Positions 5,074 through 5,918 of a stretch of DNA of 5,918 nucleotides are shown piece after piece. This stretch comes from Caldifarciminota bacterium (GTDB taxonomy: Bacteria; Hydrothermota; Tepidihabitantia; Tepidihabitantales; Tepidihabitantaceae), in NCBI GenBank assembly GCA_903908785.1, contig CAIVTL010000169.1, positions 1 through 5,918 on the forward strand, in the 5' to 3' direction. The position numbers and the translations under genes were made by a program. The notes under the pieces are model-generated. The model had not been told where the DNA came from, did not search any database, and saw only the letters and a program-made list of their open reading frames with translations. The number at the start of each line of letters is the position of its first letter. Position 1 is the stretch's first letter.

Positions 5074-5918
5074 TCATGGCTTACGGTTCCGGCTTTTGCG
5101 GGCAGGCTTGTCGCTGACCATGACCGCGTCGGCGTCGGAGGTGGCGGGCGCAAGTTCCAGTTGGTGGTAGCCGTTGCTGACGTGTTTGGGCGCTTCTTTG
5201 AACGTCGCCTGCTGCGGCGGGACATCGAGGCCTTTGCCGGCCAGTAGCTCCGCAATCGTGCGAAGCTGGATGCGCGGGCAGTCCATGTTCCAGCCTGGCG
5301 AATGGTAGAATCCCGCGTCGGCAGCCTCGGTTCTCATCGGCCCAGTCGGCTCCTGCATTGATATGAGCACGCCGATTGCCGCCTGCTCTCGTTCAATCAC
5401 TCCGCGCAACTCGTGGACGTGCGCCACGCCGGTGTGCCCGGCCTTTACCGAGAGAATCACCTGCTTGGTCTTGCCCTCATCCTGTTCGTCATGAAAGTAG
5501 ATACGGCCATCTATGCCTTTGTCCGCACCCTTCTTTCCTTCGGCCGGCCGGGCATCCACCAGGCCGAGTGCCCACCATTGGAACTGGTATGGGTCCTGCT
5601 TTGCCAGCGCCTCGGCCCCGGCTACATCGGTCGGCTCGCCGATAACCTGAAACTGCGCGTCCTTGCCAAACGTATCGTACAGCCGTTTCTTCATCAGCGT
5701 GATGGCAAGATGCGTGATGTCTATGCCTATCCATCGGCGGTCGAGCCGCTGGGCTGCGATGACGGCGGTGCCGCACCCGCCAAAGGGGTCGAGCACCGTG
5801 TCGCCCACTTTGGACGACACCTTGATGAGGCGTTCAAGCAGCGCCTCAGGCTTCTGCGTGGGGTATCCCAGTCGTTCTCCACCGACTGTAATGCCGCGCA
5901 GCAGGTCGATGTCGCCCC
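5074..5918 (-). CDS. DNA methyltransferase with C-terminal Mrr-like nuclease domain (5' partial)
   Basis: The frame stays open to the window edge, so the N-terminus with the DPPY-type catalytic motif is outside. 280 residues are visible. Residues 21-31 (RLGYPTQKPEA) and 43-50 (DPFGGCGT) are the SAM-binding motifs of N4-cytosine/N6-adenine methyltransferases, and WIGIDI (62-67) is the acidic strand motif. Methyltransferase motif I standing C-terminal indicates the beta-type order. Residues about 110-230 resemble an Mrr/PD-(D/E)xK restriction domain: KGIDG with Asp136, ILSVKAG with Lys158, HELRGVIEREQAAIGVLI, and EAADAGFYHSP. Ser156 sits where the motif usually has Glu or Gln. The tail is basic (RKSRNRKP). 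The product probably methylates DNA, and may also cleave or bind it, as part of a restriction or epigenetic system. An attC-like element follows the stop by 39 bases. The methylase call is firm; nuclease activity is inferred. Confidence 0.88.
   Translation of the reverse strand, partial: GDIDLLRGITVGGERLGYPTQKPEALLERLIKVSSKVGDTVLDPFGGCGTAVIAAQRLDRRWIGIDITHLAITLMKKRLYDTFGKDAQFQVIGEPTDVAGAEALAKQDPYQFQWWALGLVDARPAEGKKGADKGIDGRIYFHDEQDEGKTKQVILSVKAGHTGVAHVHELRGVIEREQAAIGVLISMQEPTGPMRTEAADAGFYHSPGWNMDCPRIQLRTIAELLAGKGLDVPPQQATFKEAPKHVSNGYHQLELAPATSDADAVMVSDKPARKSRNRKP

Noticed and set aside
4840..5247. Plus-strand ORF of 135 codons
   Set aside because: It runs antisense across two genes and the attC-like element, as a by-product of high GC content.
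1..5918. CRISPR arrays, tRNA or rRNA genes
   Set aside because: There are no regularly spaced identical repeats, and I recognised no tRNA cloverleaf or rRNA segments on either strand.

Overview
The window is a high-GC bacterial fragment that appears to hold two different kinds of genome. The left half carries two plus-strand loci of a free-living, envelope-rich bacterium. The right half is a tightly packed minus-strand array whose genes are separated by short folded elements resembling integron attC sites. The organism is not identifiable from sequence alone. The first gene combines Kelch-like and PD40/TolB-like propeller repeats with a FlgD-like C-terminal sorting domain, a style common in WOR-3/Stahlbacteria and other FCB-related lineages. 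I offer that placement as an inference only.

Left half (1-2930, plus strand). The 3' part of a large predicted secreted beta-propeller protein fills 3-1820 and is followed by a perfect GC hairpin. After a gap of about 250 bases with a weak promoter candidate come two overlapping reading frames. The first is a 44-residue coiled-coil peptide with a strong Shine-Dalgarno sequence. The second is a 224-residue protein made almost wholly of ten 22-residue repeats. Removing one GA unit from a (GA)4 tract would fuse them into a single 267-residue protein, so this is either a coupled gene pair or a slippage frameshift. An imperfect hairpin lies after the stop codon.

Middle (2876-3150). This is a convergent intergenic region with no gene. 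It holds the hairpin and short direct repeats.

Right half (3151-5918, all minus strand). In transcription order the features are: the 3' part of a DNA methyltransferase with a C-terminal Mrr-like nuclease domain; an attC-like element lacking a clear distal core; a secreted or membrane protein with an SH3-like N-terminal region; a lipoprotein with a GOLD/p24-like beta-sandwich; a second attC-like element with both core sites; and a 203-residue protein resembling a catalytically dead rve/DDE integrase domain. The two elements match at 25 of 35 ungapped positions. They share a stem with one compensatory G-C to A-T change. Each sits a few tens of bases from the flanking genes, as expected of a gene-cassette array.

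How the genes may work together. The propeller protein and the repeat protein look like independent loci. The minus-strand genes look like modular cargo: a modification/restriction enzyme, an envelope pair and a domesticated integrase fold, possibly carried as cassettes. No integrase gene or attI site lies in the window, so the integron reading rests on the two elements and the gene spacing.
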